A stretch of DNA of 64,000 bases from Trachythela sp. YZ-2020 (taxonomy: Eukaryota > Cnidaria > Anthozoa > Malacalcyonacea > Clavulariidae), in the NCBI GenBank assembly GCA_016169945.1, contig JADLSH010000087.1, positions 62,001 to 126,000 on the forward strand, written 5' to 3'. The notes beneath the pieces are model-generated. The model saw nothing but the letters and a program-made list of their open reading frames with translations, was not told the DNA's origin and made no database searches. The position numbers and the translations under genes are program-made. Of this stretch, positions 52,904 to 64,000 are shown one piece after another (the first letter of the stretch is position 1; each line of letters begins with the position of its first letter).

Positions 52904-53047
52904 GTAGCCAGGATTTTCAGTCAAGGGGGGCCCGAAAAAGTACTAGGGGGGACCAACATAGAGATTTGTATTAGTCTAAATGTTTCCTAGGGGGGGCCGA
53001 CACCTTCGCCAGGGGGGGCCTGGCCCCCGGGCCCCCCCTCTGGCTAC
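52904..53047. mobile_element. 144-bp GC-rich MITE
   Basis: Inverted ends GTAGCCAG...CTGGCTAC with long G and C runs (GGGGGGCCC, GGGCCCCCCC). A self-folding element nested in the Penelope-like unit. Confidence 0.6.
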
Positions 53048-53099
53048 GTGTCTGCCTGGTAAGGACGCATGCCAGGAAGACTAACTGCGACACGCAAGG

Positions 53100-53470
53100 A
53101 GATTTCCTTTTAATTTTATTCGATATATATTCTAAAAATCACAAATTTACAAAGATTATATGTAGCACATTCCGATAATATTTTTACAATAACAAAGATT
53201 AATATAATAATAATGTTCGCTGAAATCGACTATAAAGTTTACTAATAAAATAAATAATACTAAAGACTGTTCATTGAACTATAAAGCTATAAGTTAATAC
53301 CTGAAGGGTGGATCTCCTCACGCTCGAACGTCTCTAAAACGGTTTCTTTTCCCTGCTCTACAACGTGTTTACTGGCTATTAACTTTACTGTCTCGACTGT
53401 CAAATGTCTTAAATTACATTTCATATGACGATTACGTAATCTCTGAATCGCTTAATAACTAACTTTATTA
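53100..53470 (-). repeat. Inverted copy of the repeat at 51640-52030
   Basis: The complement matches over its length, with small differences (for example ACGTGTTTACTGGC). Its last ~50 bp is displaced to 54370-54420 by an insertion of about 0.9 kb. Confidence 0.75.
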
Positions 53471-54370
53471 TATTCATTTTGAAATCAATGGCATTTCTTG
53501 CAATCTGATTGGTCAAAAATAGTGCGATTAATTCCCAAATCGCATCATCTTGAGTATTAATCGCATCATTATTAGACCAATCAGATTGAAGCTCTGCACC
53601 ACAACAACCAATCAGATTGAATGATAGAATTCAACTAGTCAATCAATTTAAAGAAAAATGTACTCTAGCAAATTACCAAATCTGTTCACAATAAATTGTC
53701 AATACTCTAGACTGCATTTACTGCATTTTTTTTCATAAAAAATCAACATAAAGGCGAGTCAAACTTAAATTAAAGAATATGAAATCATTTTTCACAAATA
53801 ATACAGGCCAAATTATCAGCAAAATTTTGTATGAAACATTGTCAAAATGTCAACAAAAACAAGTTTCATTTGAGCAACAGCCAAAACTGAACACAAAGCT
53901 ATCAAAGGCACAAGGTATTAAAATATGGAATGATCGATTGTAGTGTCAATGTTTGAATGCACAAAATCACAAGAAACGTTTATCAATTTACATGTAAAGT
54001 CTACGATATCTTTACACTTACTTTTTCGGTCTTTATTTCTAGAAATTCACTCACATAATCACACTTTGCTTGTTTATACTGAGTCAATTTGTCAAATTAC
54101 AATTCATGTTGTTGCTATGCTACGGCCTTTCAGGGAGTATCGCGGGTGTGTAAATTGTAAACAAAGACTAATAAAATACCGCTTCCGGTTTAAAAAATTA
54201 TTTAGATTTCAAAATGAATATAATAAAGTGGAAATTGAACTTCGTGTCGTGCAATTTTGGTCTGAAATCAAACTTGTGATTACAAATCGCACTCCCGCTT
54301 CGCGGTCGTGCGATTTTTTAATCACGCGTTTGATTTCAGACCAAATTGCACTCCACTCAGTTCAATTACC
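53471..54370. mobile_element. ~0.9-kb insertion with internal hairpins
   Basis: Delimited by comparison with the unbroken copy at about 51650. Contains inverted words AATCTGATTGGTC / GACCAATCAGATT (53501, 53576) and the strong hairpin at 54249-54351. A 159-codon frame crosses the right end without a domain. Termini and target duplication are unresolved. Confidence 0.5.
54249..54351. repeat. ~43-bp-arm hairpin with GC-rich apex
   Basis: Arms GTGCAATTTTGGTCTGAAAT... and its complement ...ATTTCAGACCAAATTGCAC enclose CCCGCTTCGCGG, itself a GC-rich hairpin. The plan equals that of 33434-33612, though the sequences differ. Confidence 0.8.
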
Positions 54371-55017
54371 ATTATTAATTAATATGAAACTTGAAATATA
54401 TAAAAATGTCAACTGTTCATAACAGGGCCTTCGCTCGAAACATCGAACTTCTTATTGTATTTTTCAGGTAGTTTTACACAACAGTCAACCGCCGTATTTG
54501 CTATACTCTACCCACACTGGCACCGCACGATCGAGATAATTCAAGGTTAACCGATTAATGTCCAATGCATTTTAAAATAGTGTACTAATTTTTATTCTCC
54601 TAAGATTCTATTGCGGCCAGATGTTTTGCTTAATCCAACAGAGCTAGCTTATAGCATTACATAATATCCAGGCAGTCTCCCAGTCTTCTGGTAGTTTTAC
54701 ACAACAGTCAACTGCTGAGTATCCCACTCTCCTTATAATAACTCAAAGAACGGTTTCAATAATTTAAAAAATATATTTGCATAGCATGGCTAGTTGCTAA
54801 TGTCCAGCTTCACCACTGAGACAAAGTATATAATCTAGCTTGCTTTCTGCAGGACATTTGATGTTTGGCAAGTGCTATTTACTGCGAATATTTAATGTTG
54901 TGCAAGTGCTCTGACCTCAGACCTCATATTCTATGTTGGATGTGTAATCGTTTTATAGTTGAGTAGTTGTGTTTTTCACCAATATCTACATTGACATTCA
55001 CAATATTTTTTCCATAG

Positions 55018-55165
55018 CCCTCGTCAACAATGGAGAGTATGGTCCGGGACAAAATGGTCCAGTTTTGTGTAATGTGCATTGGGTGCCTGGAGGATGTAGA
55101 CCAGTTAATGATTATTGGGGAGAACCAGGTGTTTGTTGAATACCCTGTTACTGATGCGATCAACG
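55018..55165 (+). pseudogene. Coding exon, left part, split by a transposon
   Basis: Acceptor TTTTTTCCATAG ends at 55017. The exon encodes PSSTMESMVRDKMVQFCVMC, IGCLEDVDQLMIIGENQVFV and EYPVTDAIN, then is cut in the codon after Asn by the TIR transposon at 55166. The right part resumes at 57581-57583 in frame (ALIDVISAYY). After a frameshift comes FNVSYPDGLVVALSFLQEIV, which together resembles the C-terminus of transposase-like proteins in cnidarian genomes (YYVF...YP...FLQ type, from memory). The function is unknown. Confidence 0.5.
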
Positions 55166-57580
55166 TTAGGCCTGCTCTGGGATCTTAACTCGCCTTAACT
55201 CGCCTTAAATCGCCCTAACTCGCCTTAAATTGCGGATAAAAATTGGCAACAATTCTCTTAAATCGCTTAAACTCGCACTAAATCGCCTAAACTCGCCAAC
55301 CAAATTAAAATGCTGAAAATAGTAAATACTATATACAGTGTAAACACCCTTTCCCCAGGAGAGGGGGGTTCTGGTTGTTTATTTCAGATAAGATTAGGAG
55401 GGCGCTTATCCGAGGGGGCTTGCTGGAGAGAGGGGGCTTAGCCGAAACAAGGGAAGTTACATGCTTATTGATAAAAGCCGAAAACACAGTAATGCACTAG
55501 TAATTGGAAAGCCACGCACCCCCCTACCCAGGGAACAGCGGACATTAGATAAAGGTTGTGTCCTAAATCATTCTAATCCCCAACCTATACATGGCCTTCT
55601 TACTAGTCTAAACATGACTAAAGTCCCCCGCTACCCGGGCACCAAAAATGAAGGCTACCATAATAATTGCTTTTAAAATTCAACAAACTATTCTAAAATT
55701 TCCCCAATTTTGATCATTGGAGGCCAAACATGCAATCCAGAGTTTGTCAAAACTTTGCCAAAGTAGGTAAATATTTTGCATTTTGTCTGTTAGCTGTATC
55801 TTGCAATTTACACAAAGTCAAATAATACATTATCCTGTAAAAGCTATTTTTAGTAAAACAATGTCTATAGAGTATAGGGTAAATGTCGATGAACAAGGCT
55901 TAATAATACATCTCGAACAGACGAATTCCCACTGATTCCCAGCCCATAATCCCTGGCCATCATGACACATATCTAACGTACGCTGTCTAATGCCCTGAGT
56001 ACCCAGGCATAACAGATAGGCTAATCTGCAAATAAATCCCCGCTATTTCCCGACATGTCCCGGATAGGGGGGTGCGAGGCTTTCCATGACTGGTGCATAA
56101 GTTACATACTATCAAGCTTATAGGTATATAATATGACATAGGAACCCTTATATTCAAACAGAAAAAAGTCAGGATGGCAAGAATCAGTCTGTTTTCAACA
56201 TTTTATCTATTTCGATAAGTATAATTAATATGCCAATATTGTGATATGAACTTCCAGAACAATTCATAAATTGTTTCGTTTTCCTTTATTGAAAATAGTG
56301 CGGGCCTATAAATTACAGGGTAGAGGGCTTATCAACTTTCGAAATTTTAAGTGACGGTAAACTGACACTTTTAATAATTCCGACGGCCTTATATACAAGT
56401 GCTGAATTGCAGTGCCTGTAGTGCACAACATTTAATATTTTATATCAACAGTGTTCAAACTTACATAAATTGATAAACCACAGCATGATCCTGGTCAACT
56501 TTTATAGTCAGCATTGTCCGGTTCATATCGTCTTATATAAAGATCCATGATCGTTTTAATAACCGAGGTTTAACATTTTTAGCGTACGATCTTGGGTCGA
56601 TAACAAAACCTGGCATTTTCATGAATTCAGTTAAATACTTCATGTTAGCCACTGCGGGGAGGGAGCCTTCTCTCAGGCTATCCAGCGGAAATTTATTATT
56701 CAAGTCTGGGAAACTTTATATAAACTAAATTTTAACATTAGTGAATTTTTATAAATACTGCACTTTATATATTGAGGGGAATTAAAATAAATACCAATCA
56801 ATGTTGAGTTTTACTTATTAAATGAACACATGGAAATGAAATACTATATTTGCAACGTAAATTCAAGCTTATTTGGTAAGTTTAACACATATGTAAATTC
56901 GTTTGAATATTAAACTACAATGTATTGCCACATTGGAACATGCATGGTCACAGTTTTAATATATTCTGTACCCTTGGAATTTCCAAGATATTGACAAGGC
57001 ATTCATGCATTTGGAAATTCTCAAAATATAGGATAGCAACCCCATGGGATGCACTAAATCTTCTCGTTCCTACATTCCAGCCACAACCCTGATTTTTTAG
57101 ATTTCCAATTGATTGTGGTTCCAGGACTGAACTTAGTAATAGGTATTAGTATGCAATTCAATTTAAAAATACATGTTATTATATACTGGTTTATGTTCTT
57201 CATTGTATTAATTCCAGCAATTTGGTGGTATAACCTTAAAATTAGTAATATGGCAAAATAACAAGCTAATTAATAATAAGTTTCAACTGGGTCTTGTTTA
57301 CATGACAGTCTAACCAGAGGGGTGAGGGGGGGAGTGGTGCTCTTTCAAAATACATTTACTATGCACTATTAATTATGTGTTATTACTGTATTTTGCTTAA
57401 AGTACTATACTTGCATATTTAATTACCATGTATTTTTTCTTAAATCGCCTTAAATCGCCCTAAAACGCCTTAAAACGCATTACCTAAAACTCGTGTTTTT
57501 TCTTAAATCGCCTAAACTCGCATTAACTCGCATTATCTCGCGGCGAGTTAAGGCGAGTTAAGATCCCAGTGCAGGCCTAA
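55166..57580. mobile_element. 2.4-kb TIR transposon with TTAACTCGCC subterminal repeats
   Basis: Inverted ends TTAGGCCTGCTCTGGGATCT and (on the right, complement) TTAGGCCTGCACTGGGATCT, each followed by tandem TTAACTCGCC-type 10-mers, degraded inwards as CTTAAATCGCC. A 2-bp direct repeat, CG, flanks it (55164-55165, 57581-57582). Removing the element and one CG restores the exon frame. No transposase frame inside, so it is non-autonomous. A second element (55486-56098) is nested in it. Confidence 0.82.
55486..56098. mobile_element. 613-bp nested TIR element with TGCACTAGT ends
   Basis: Ends TGCACTAGTAATTGGAAAGC and complement TGCACCAGTCATGGAAAGCC, extending to CGCACCCCCCTAYC. The interior includes more C-rich runs. 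Related in its CACTAGT start to 11845-12232 and 28631-28963. A single related terminus (GCACCAGTCAATGTAAATCC) lies at 47589. Confidence 0.65.
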
Positions 57581-57582
57581 CG

Positions 57583-57685
57583 CTCTGATAGATGTCATAT
57601 CCGCGTACTACCGTACGTTTTAAACGTTTCCTACCCAGATGGCCTGGTTGTGGCCTTATCCTTTCTTCAGGAAATTGTGTTGTGA
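57583..57685 (+). pseudogene. Coding exon, right part, after transposon insertion
   Basis: Continues the frame of 55018-55165 (ALIDVISAYYRTF), shifts frame near 57620, then reads NVSYPDGLVVALSFLQEIVL to TGA at 57683-57685. Confidence 0.45.
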
Positions 57686-60262
57686 TCAAGCAGTAATGCA
57701 TACAAAGGTACAAAGTACTCAGCATTAATGACTGAACTTTAGAGTAGCATGTCAATACCTGAAAACGAACTGTAGAACTATTCTCTTATGAATGAAGCTA
57801 ACTGTAATCCTACAAAATAGTCTGTACATTATTTAATTTAATAGTCTTAACATTATTTTATAGTCTTAATAAATTATTTAACAATTATTATAATATTATG
57901 CTTTCTTATATAATGGTAAAACTAGATTCAAAAATCATGGTTGCCACAGAGTAACTTTGAAAATACAAAGCACTGCACAATCTGGGAATGGGTATGCCCC
58001 TGAGTATGCTATAGATTTAAGACCCTAAATTTGTAATGGCTTCTCATATGTATATATAAATAAGATGACACCAGTCCATTTTTGTTGTCAAGAGAACAAG
58101 TATTTTGTCCAAAGTGTGAATTATTAACAAATGGTTATATTATGCAAAAATTTTATTTACTGGCTACACCTGGATATATGGTATTTTATGGTATACGCAT
58201 TAGAAACCATCCGCCCTTTGTGTTCTGATAAGACAAGTATTTCGACCCGTTCAACACAGGATGAACCTTACCCCTGCTATTTTTCTGTTTCCAGTAAGAG
58301 GAGTTTACTTGTCAAGTGGAAGGGATTGTGAAAATGGATTTACTACATTGTCTGCACATGTCTATTGTTAACCATAGTGCACCCTTATTTGTCATTTTAA
58401 TTTGAGGCATCTGCAGATATGTTTTGTAAGGCAGAGAACTCTTGTAAGATGTGCTGGATTATGACATGAAATACTCTTAGTAAAGCTACTGGCTAGAAGA
58501 GCTGACCCAGCTTCTGTGTAAAGTGAAGTGGTTTCAAATTAAGGATATTTTTAAGTGACGATAACTCAATTGGTACGAGCGTCAGACCGGTGCAAAATTA
58601 CAGCTTTACTTTGTACAAATTTTATAAGCAAAATACTAGGAATCGCTAGCGACACAGCAAAATATTCATGAACATCATGATAGACAATAATTCGATAGCG
58701 CGTATCAGGTGTCATGTCAAGGTCAAGTTGGTCGACCTTTGGGTATATATTTAATTAGCTATTTTCACTAATAATAATAAATAGCAAAGACTGAATACTT
58801 AAAATACTTCTGGTTACAAAATCTTAAAATTTGGCACAAATTATTCATTCAAACAAAAGCATTTGGACTTCAGCATTAAAACCGATGCACAATCGCCATA
58901 ATTTCAAACGCAAATTAACCTGCGTTTTAGCGAAGTGAGTTAATTAAATGTCCAAATAACGAAACAAAAATATGCGAAATTGTCGAGATATTGCTTACAG
59001 TCTAAACATTTTTTCATACTAAAAATATTGCAAAACGTGAAGTATGTAATATAATCCGTCTAAACGTGCAATCTTCATCTCTATGAAAATGGATTATATA
59101 CTGATGTATGCAGTCTAATTAAGAAACATATGTTGTTTTGTAATATTTCAAATAAAATTGTTGGATTTCATTTTCATGCTTTTTATCCGCATTCAACCTC
59201 TGTGTCCTCAAACTTACAATACCAGTAGACGCATGTGCGCTATAGCGTACCTATTTTTTGGATTGTATTCACAACGGTTCCTTGAAAATGTTGCAAAGTT
59301 AATTGCCCTGACAAGGCGAACTTCATGACACAGCCCCTCCAGTTAAATTATTAGAACAACTCCCATTTACCATGACAAACACTTAAGTGACGGACTAGGG
59401 TATTTTGGAGAACAGATCGTATAAAATCATTTACAATCATTAAGTGTATGATTGCAGGTGATTTAAATTTGATATTTATGGTTTGCAGAAACTAAAAATA
59501 ACCACCATAACTAAAAATTGTACTATATACTGTATATAGGGGGGGAGGGCGGCAACTCTGCCAGGGGGACACTATAACTGGACAGGGCTATTTTATTATA
59601 GTAGATTCATTTTTCTAAGGTTAGTACACAGTGTTGGGACAACCTGTTGAAAACGAAGTCGCGCACAGACATTGGCATAGGCCTTGATTGAGAGTTTTAA
59701 GTATATTACTCTGAATTTCGAGCCATGAACGTAATTATAAGAGACAGGAAAAGAGAAACTACATTTCTATTCAGTTTAATAGGCACTAGTGATCACAATT
59801 CAATATTGGTGAAAAAACATTTGCGTCGGGAACATAAGCCTCGCAACTAATTAAACAAAACCAAACAGACAGCAGTGTAAGATCCTTTGGCCAGTAGATT
59901 ATTAGATTTCATTAGAGAGATATCCAATAAATGTTTTATTGTGATTTTAAATACTACATATACAATGAGAGAATAAGCGACATGATAGACTCCTTTCTCC
60001 GTCTAAATTTGCTGCAATCAGGAAATACGATCAACCTTGAATGACTTCGTCCTTCAAACTCTCCATCAAAAAACGCCAACGTACCTTACATAAGTATGGA
60101 GAAAAATCCCGAGATTTCCGTTTTAATTTGGCACATAAAGTATAATTATTTTTATATTTCGAACGTTTGTAGTAACATTTTTCACCACTTGGTAAAAAAA
60201 TGAATAAATGCTTATCCCGCAAATTAGTGAAAAGAAGTTAATTCTTTGGAAGGTCTTATAAA
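57686..60262. other. Long stretch with little recognised
   Basis: AT-rich sequence. At 58297-58333, after acceptor TTTCTGTTTCCAG, a 12-codon piece reads SKRSLLVKWKGL then a stop; it resembles a chromodomain strand (LxKWKG) and could be a relic of the gene at 41290-42033. G-rich tract at 59538-59575. Nothing else. Confidence 0.3.
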
Positions 60263-60419
60263 AAACATACTTGCAGGGAGGTGCGTTCGAGATTGACGCA
60301 TCGAGGGGGTTTGGCATGTCCCCGAACCTTCCGAAGGAATAGATCTAGAGGTAAGACGAGGAGCTACGAGACCCCCGAGGTGCGCCTATCCCTGACCCAC
60401 CGAACCTGCAAGTATGTTT
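60263..60419. repeat. 157-bp inverted-repeat element
   Basis: AACATACTTGCAGG at the left and CCTGCAAGTATGTTT at the right are exact inverted partners enclosing GC-richer DNA. Possibly a tiny MITE. Confidence 0.5.
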
Positions 60420-61059
60420 GGTTGTTATCCTATATCAACTTTATTTAAGGTGGCTCCATGCTGTTTTTAAACAATAGAAAAGTACTGAGTATAACTTTAA
60501 AAGCTCCCATACTCCTAAGAATTGTTAATGCAAAGACGAACGCAGCTTCAAAGCTATTATTATTATTATTATTATTATTGTATGCCACTCTACTTAAAGT
60601 TGCAATGAATTAAATATTAAAAAGTTGGTCAAAAAATGGTTTGTTGTTGGTAAAAAAATATTGAGAAATTATGCGTTGGGACTATGCGCTGAAAGAATAA
60701 AACGTGCGACGCAAGTACAATAATTCTAAATATTAAAGAGTTGGTCAGAACATTTGTTGTTAGTTAAAATATATAACAAACAATACGTTCTAATTTTCAA
60801 ATATTATGGGCTCCTGAGTACGTACGTAAGCAGTTGGTCAATAGACTAGTGCAGAATTACTGGAGTGTAGCATACACGCATTGTCCTCAACATCATTCTT
60901 TGATCCTTTCTAAAAAATGCTTGCATTTGAAAACTTTACTAAAAACAAGGACAATAAAGGCAATTGAAAGCTGTTCGGGGCAGTTACGAATAAATTTTAT
61001 AGTTAAATTGAAATTGCTAAACATTCTTGTTAGCAAATGTAACATTTATAACCCTCCTG
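60420..61059. other. Spacer with an ATT microsatellite
   Basis: TATTATTATTATTATTATTA-type repeat at 60557-60580. The word AGTTGGTCA recurs (60624, 60733, 60831). No gene. Confidence 0.4.
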
Positions 61060-61255
61060 TAATGCTTGGTCCGTTTAGATGGGATATATAAAAAATTGTC
61101 CCTGAAAATGCACGAAATCAAGCCACAGAGACTCAAGAATACGAAAGACCCCCCGCAATATTCGCAAATCTTCAATATACCAGGTTTGTCAGGTCCATTT
61201 TCGTTGACGTCCCCCCTAACCATTTCCTGGAAAAGGCCCTCGCTTAGAGAGTCCC
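61060..61255 (+). mobile_element. Partial copy of the CACTAGTGCAGGGCC TIR element
   Basis: Sequence from CCGTTTAGATGGGATATATA to AAAAGGCCCTCGCT aligns with 12020-12225 with substitutions. The left terminus is lost. Confidence 0.6.
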
Positions 61256-61984
61256 TTTCATATCCGATCATACAACTATTCAGGTTTTTATAAATTCTTT
61301 CATTTTCTCCTATAATTTTGATACAAAAGTTTGTACATAGAAAGACAACAAAAGTTGGTCATTTTAATCGGAAAAGTTGGTCATAATGAGATGAGACCCC
61401 CCCCAATCGTGATTCGTTCGCCACGTCCCTGAGTATTCCATAAAAGTTTAATAGCCCCTCCAGACATCCTCCGCGCCATCCCCCGCCATTAAAAACGACT
61501 GCTCCATAAGTTAGTATTGATAAAATGTCACATCAACAGTCACCTATATAGCAGTATAAAACTTGAAATATAAATTTTTTTGCTGCAAAAAAATTACTCT
61601 CAAGATTGAACGCTACTGTTGAAGTTGTCATGTCTTTTGCAATTTTGCAATTACAGAATGTAGGTGAGCTCATCTTCTTCAATATTTGCACGGATATGCA
61701 CATTGATTCATCGTATGTTGAAAATTGCCCAGTTGTTATATGATTTGAAGGACTTTCTTTCTGCAGAGGATGCACACAAAGGCATTTCGTAATTGTCGCA
61801 GTTTCTCTGAAACGGGGAGCTTGGCGCTTGTTAAGAGCTACCAATTTATTTTTCAATAGTATGGAAAGAAAGGTGGTTGGTATCGGACGACTGCTTGCAG
61901 TGGTTACCTCGAGAATTGTTCTGGCTGGTTCTCAAAGATGGTCCCGGAAAAAGACAATCGTTTAGTGAAGGACTGTCCGATGTC
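61256..61984. other. Probably decayed BEL/Pao pol, no clear blocks
   Basis: Lies directly downstream (minus sense) of the gag-protease region. A few Lys/Arg-rich frames but no RT motif recognised. C-rich tracts near 61395 and 61480. Confidence 0.25.
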
Positions 61985-62935
61985 GCTTTCAATGTTTCAA
62001 TGGATGATTCCCCTTCCAAAGTAGGCCCGTTTTATACCAGCCCTCTGGGGATCGCTGCAATTGCTTTTTAAACTCTCTGTAAACTTCAACTTGGTCGTGT
62101 TCAGCTGTGTCAGTCAGCCCTAATTCATCCAGCCTACAGAGATCCTCAAAATCTGTCTGAGAGATCTGGGTTAAAATCATGTAGTTATGGTCAAACTCCG
62201 GTCCTGGAGACATAATAAACCAAACCTATTGGGTTTTTCACCAATGGGTTCTCCTTCTCGTCCAATCAAAGGTCGACTATCGGTTTTGATTCTAGCATAC
62301 CCTCCTGCACCCAATACAACATGGACTGGTAACTGTTCTTTTTTCTTTATTATCCATTTAGACTTCTCTTAGATGCGGAAATTTTGGGTCATAATTTGGG
62401 TTATCGACTTTTAAAAGTTCACCTTTATGGACTTTGTTCAAATGTTGGCCCATTTGAAAACTTTCAATTACTGCTCCCACAGTCGCCTGATAAGTCTCCA
62501 TCATCACCGTACTTGTGCGCATTAACATGTCGACTTGTTTCACTTTGCTCTCGATAGTTTTTTGTTTAGTCGCTCAATAAGCTTGGATAATGCATACGAT
62601 CTTCCAGCTCCTGAATCAACGAGTGCTCGACACTCAATGCCATCCACCTTTATCACTACTACCGGAAATGTTCCTTCTCCAATTTTACTTGCAGCTAACA
62701 TGGCCTTTTTATCTGCTGTTGCTTGGTTGCAAATAGACGTATGATGTCTACGATCACATTTTTGGAAGTTCCTTTTACTAGTGTAATCAGCGGCCCGATG
62801 ATCTCCTTGAATGCAATTGAAACACAACCGCTTCTTTGCCGATATTTTCTTTCTATCGTTAAGTGTTGGAACTTTTGTGCACTCTCTTGATTGTGGGAGT
62901 GTTCGCCACAGTAAACACATACGCGCTTAAATTCG
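61985..62935 (-). pseudogene. BEL/Pao gag-protease fragment
   Basis: Minus-strand content, in order: CVYCGEHSHNQES (zinc knuckle, ~62920), FNCIQGDHRAADYTSKRNFQ (second knuckle, with Cys replaced by Tyr), CDRRHHTSIC, then the aspartic protease start IECRALVDSGAGRSYA (~62620) and HLNKVHKGELLKVDNPNYDP. Further on come ISQTDFEDLCRLDELGLTDT and KKQLQRSPEGWYKTGLLWKG. This is the gag-protease to RT linker of a BEL/Pao element. Frameshifts occur around 62920, 62540 and 62210, so it is not functional. Confidence 0.72.
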
Positions 62936-62982
62936 CTAGCTCTTGAATTATAAATTATATTTCGATCCTGACATTCATACAT

Positions 62983-63732
62983 ACATATAAACTTTATTTT
63001 GGCACGCTGGCCTCAACAACTAAAAAAGCTGGTTTCCATAAGGGGCGTGGTCACACAATACATGCAGAAATATACAAACTGTCAAAGAGAGAAAGGGGAA
63101 AATATGTATCGCTAATAGCCCGATTGACAAGCCAGTTTCAATTCATTGTTTGATTTATAATTGTTTTAAAACAATTTAAATATTGTGCAATTTTTGCCTC
63201 ATATGGAAGACTATTCCAAAGTGTAGCACCATTATAAAGGAAGCACATTTTTTTCGGCATAGGAAGGGCTAAATCGGTTTCTCTATTTCTGAGATCGTAA
63301 GTTATATCCATTTCATTGTTTAATCGAAACGACTCTCTCAGGTTGGGTGCGGTGTGGCCGTTTAGGATTTTAAAAATTAAGATTGATTTTAAATAATTGC
63401 GTCTTGCCTCTAGGGGTTTCTAGTTAAGGTTTTCAAGCAGATCAACGGATCGAACAACGTAGGTTGCCCCAGAAATTACCCTTGCGGCGCCGTTTTGATA
63501 TTTTTGAAGTCTATCTTTTAGGCCAATTCCACATTGTCCCAGAGTGGGCAGCAGTAATCAAAGTAGGGTTGAACAAAAGCACCATATAACAGTTTTAGGG
63601 TCGGTAATGGAACAAAAGGTTTAACGCGTCTTATTGCCCCAACTCCAGCATCAACCTTTCAACATATGGTGTCAATATGTTTTTCCCAGGTTAGTTTCTC
63701 GTCTAAATTCATGCCAAGGCACGGATAGGTTA
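62983..63732 (-). pseudogene. Truncated non-LTR element nested in BEL/Pao gag
   Basis: The minus strand from 63732 reads LGMNLDEKLTWEKHIDTIC, then (after shifts) a segment resembling GVGAIRRVKPFVPLPTLKLL, YGAFVQPYFDYCCPLWDN, the C-terminus of CR1/Jockey-type RT. A long 3' UTR ends in an ATGT-type tail (plus-strand CATACATACAT at 62977-62987). The 5' junction falls directly after the gag segment SNFAYL. Only the last ~0.75 kb was inserted. Confidence 0.65.
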
Positions 63733-63737
63733 AATAT

Positions 63738-63990
63738 GCAAAATTACTCACAGTAGCTATCGATGTTTTGTCAATAGTCTCAGTATACTGAGCCCAAAAC
63801 CGGAGCCAATCCTTATAAGACCCATCAAATTTCGCAATAGTTAATTTTGGCAATTTTTTATCCTGAGTGCCAGTTACGCTTCCACTTGAAACCTCCGACT
63901 TTTCTTTTGTCGTTTCTAATTCGGCTTGAAGTTTTAATCGCGTTTCGTACAGTCATAGACTATAGTCATAGACTAGGAAGATAAAGATAA
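63738..63990 (-). pseudogene. BEL/Pao gag N-terminal fragment
   Basis: The minus strand encodes PKLTIAKFDGSYKDWLRFWA and QYTETIDKTSIATVSNFAYL. The LPKL-L-KFDG-...-W-FW pattern is the gag start of BEL/Pao elements. The frame upstream (VSSGSVTGTQDKKL...) runs to the window edge. Separated from the knuckle region by the nested non-LTR copy. Confidence 0.62.
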
Positions 63991-64000
63991 AGAAGATAAG

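Larger units (their letters stand above)
52787..54536. mobile_element. Palindromic Penelope-like element, split by nested insertions
   Basis: Left arm from 52788 (GGCGGTTGACTGTTGTGTAA...) and right arm 54425-54500 are inverted partners and match the element at 5463-5666. The right end adds the tail CTCTACCCACACTGGCACCG (followed by CACG) also found there. A 13-bp duplication, TAATTCAAGGTTA, flanks the whole unit at 52774-52786 and 54537-54549. About 1.5 kb lies between the arms: a GC-rich MITE (52904-53047), an inverted repeat copy (53100-53470) and a further insertion (53470-54370). An isolated arm fragment lies at 54693-54720. Confidence 0.65.

Overview
The window looks like intron-rich, AT-rich nuclear DNA of a metazoan, most likely a cnidarian (inference). 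GT-AG spliced coding exons are sparse and sit in a dense mosaic of nested transposable elements: tyrosine-recombinase (YR), Ty3/Gypsy and BEL/Pao retroelements, CR1/Jockey-type non-LTR elements, tRNA-derived SINEs, piggyBac-like remnants and many small TIR elements. No bacterial operons, rRNA genes or CRISPR arrays were seen.

Layout. 1-550: first exon of a Cys-rich gene leaving the window on the left. 561-2671: a foldback element with ~0.56-kb terminal inverted repeats and an 8-bp target duplication. 3041-4891: a two-exon gene whose second exon encodes about 16 copies of an 11-residue repeat; a rearranged relative lies inverted at 47880-49010. 5170-6340: non-LTR ORF1 and endonuclease fragments, the former broken by a palindromic Penelope-like insertion. 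6600-10660: Ty3/Gypsy pol remnants carrying a SINE and abutted by a non-LTR element. 11384-19080: TIR elements, a SINE, one EGF-like exon, a piggyBac deletion derivative and a BEL/Pao gag remnant.

19521-26460 is a nearly intact Ngaro-like YR retrotransposon with diagnostic split direct repeats (A1-body-B1-A2-B2, identical within each pair). It has a spliced gag whose intron is filled by a 28-bp minisatellite, RT-RNase H, and a YR gene with one frameshift. 28631-37260 holds a CACTAG-ended TIR element, a 73/74-bp satellite, a broken CR1-like element with hairpin and piggyBac-like pieces, and BEL/Pao RT and integrase remnants.

41290-46067 is the most unusual part. A chromodomain gene (+) runs tail-to-tail into a multi-exon gene (-) that looks like a DDE-type transposase with a C-x-x-C motif. 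The larger gene carries frameshifts and stops, but most splice sites are intact. 49484-57685 holds a P2X7-tail-like exon, Penelope-like palindromes with 13-bp target duplications, and a coding exon split by a 2.4-kb TIR transposon. 57686-64000 is mostly featureless apart from a BEL/Pao gag-protease fragment (-) with a truncated non-LTR copy inside it.

Exon boundaries come from reading frame, GT/AG consensus and phase matching. No transcript or database evidence was available, so family names rest on recognised motifs.
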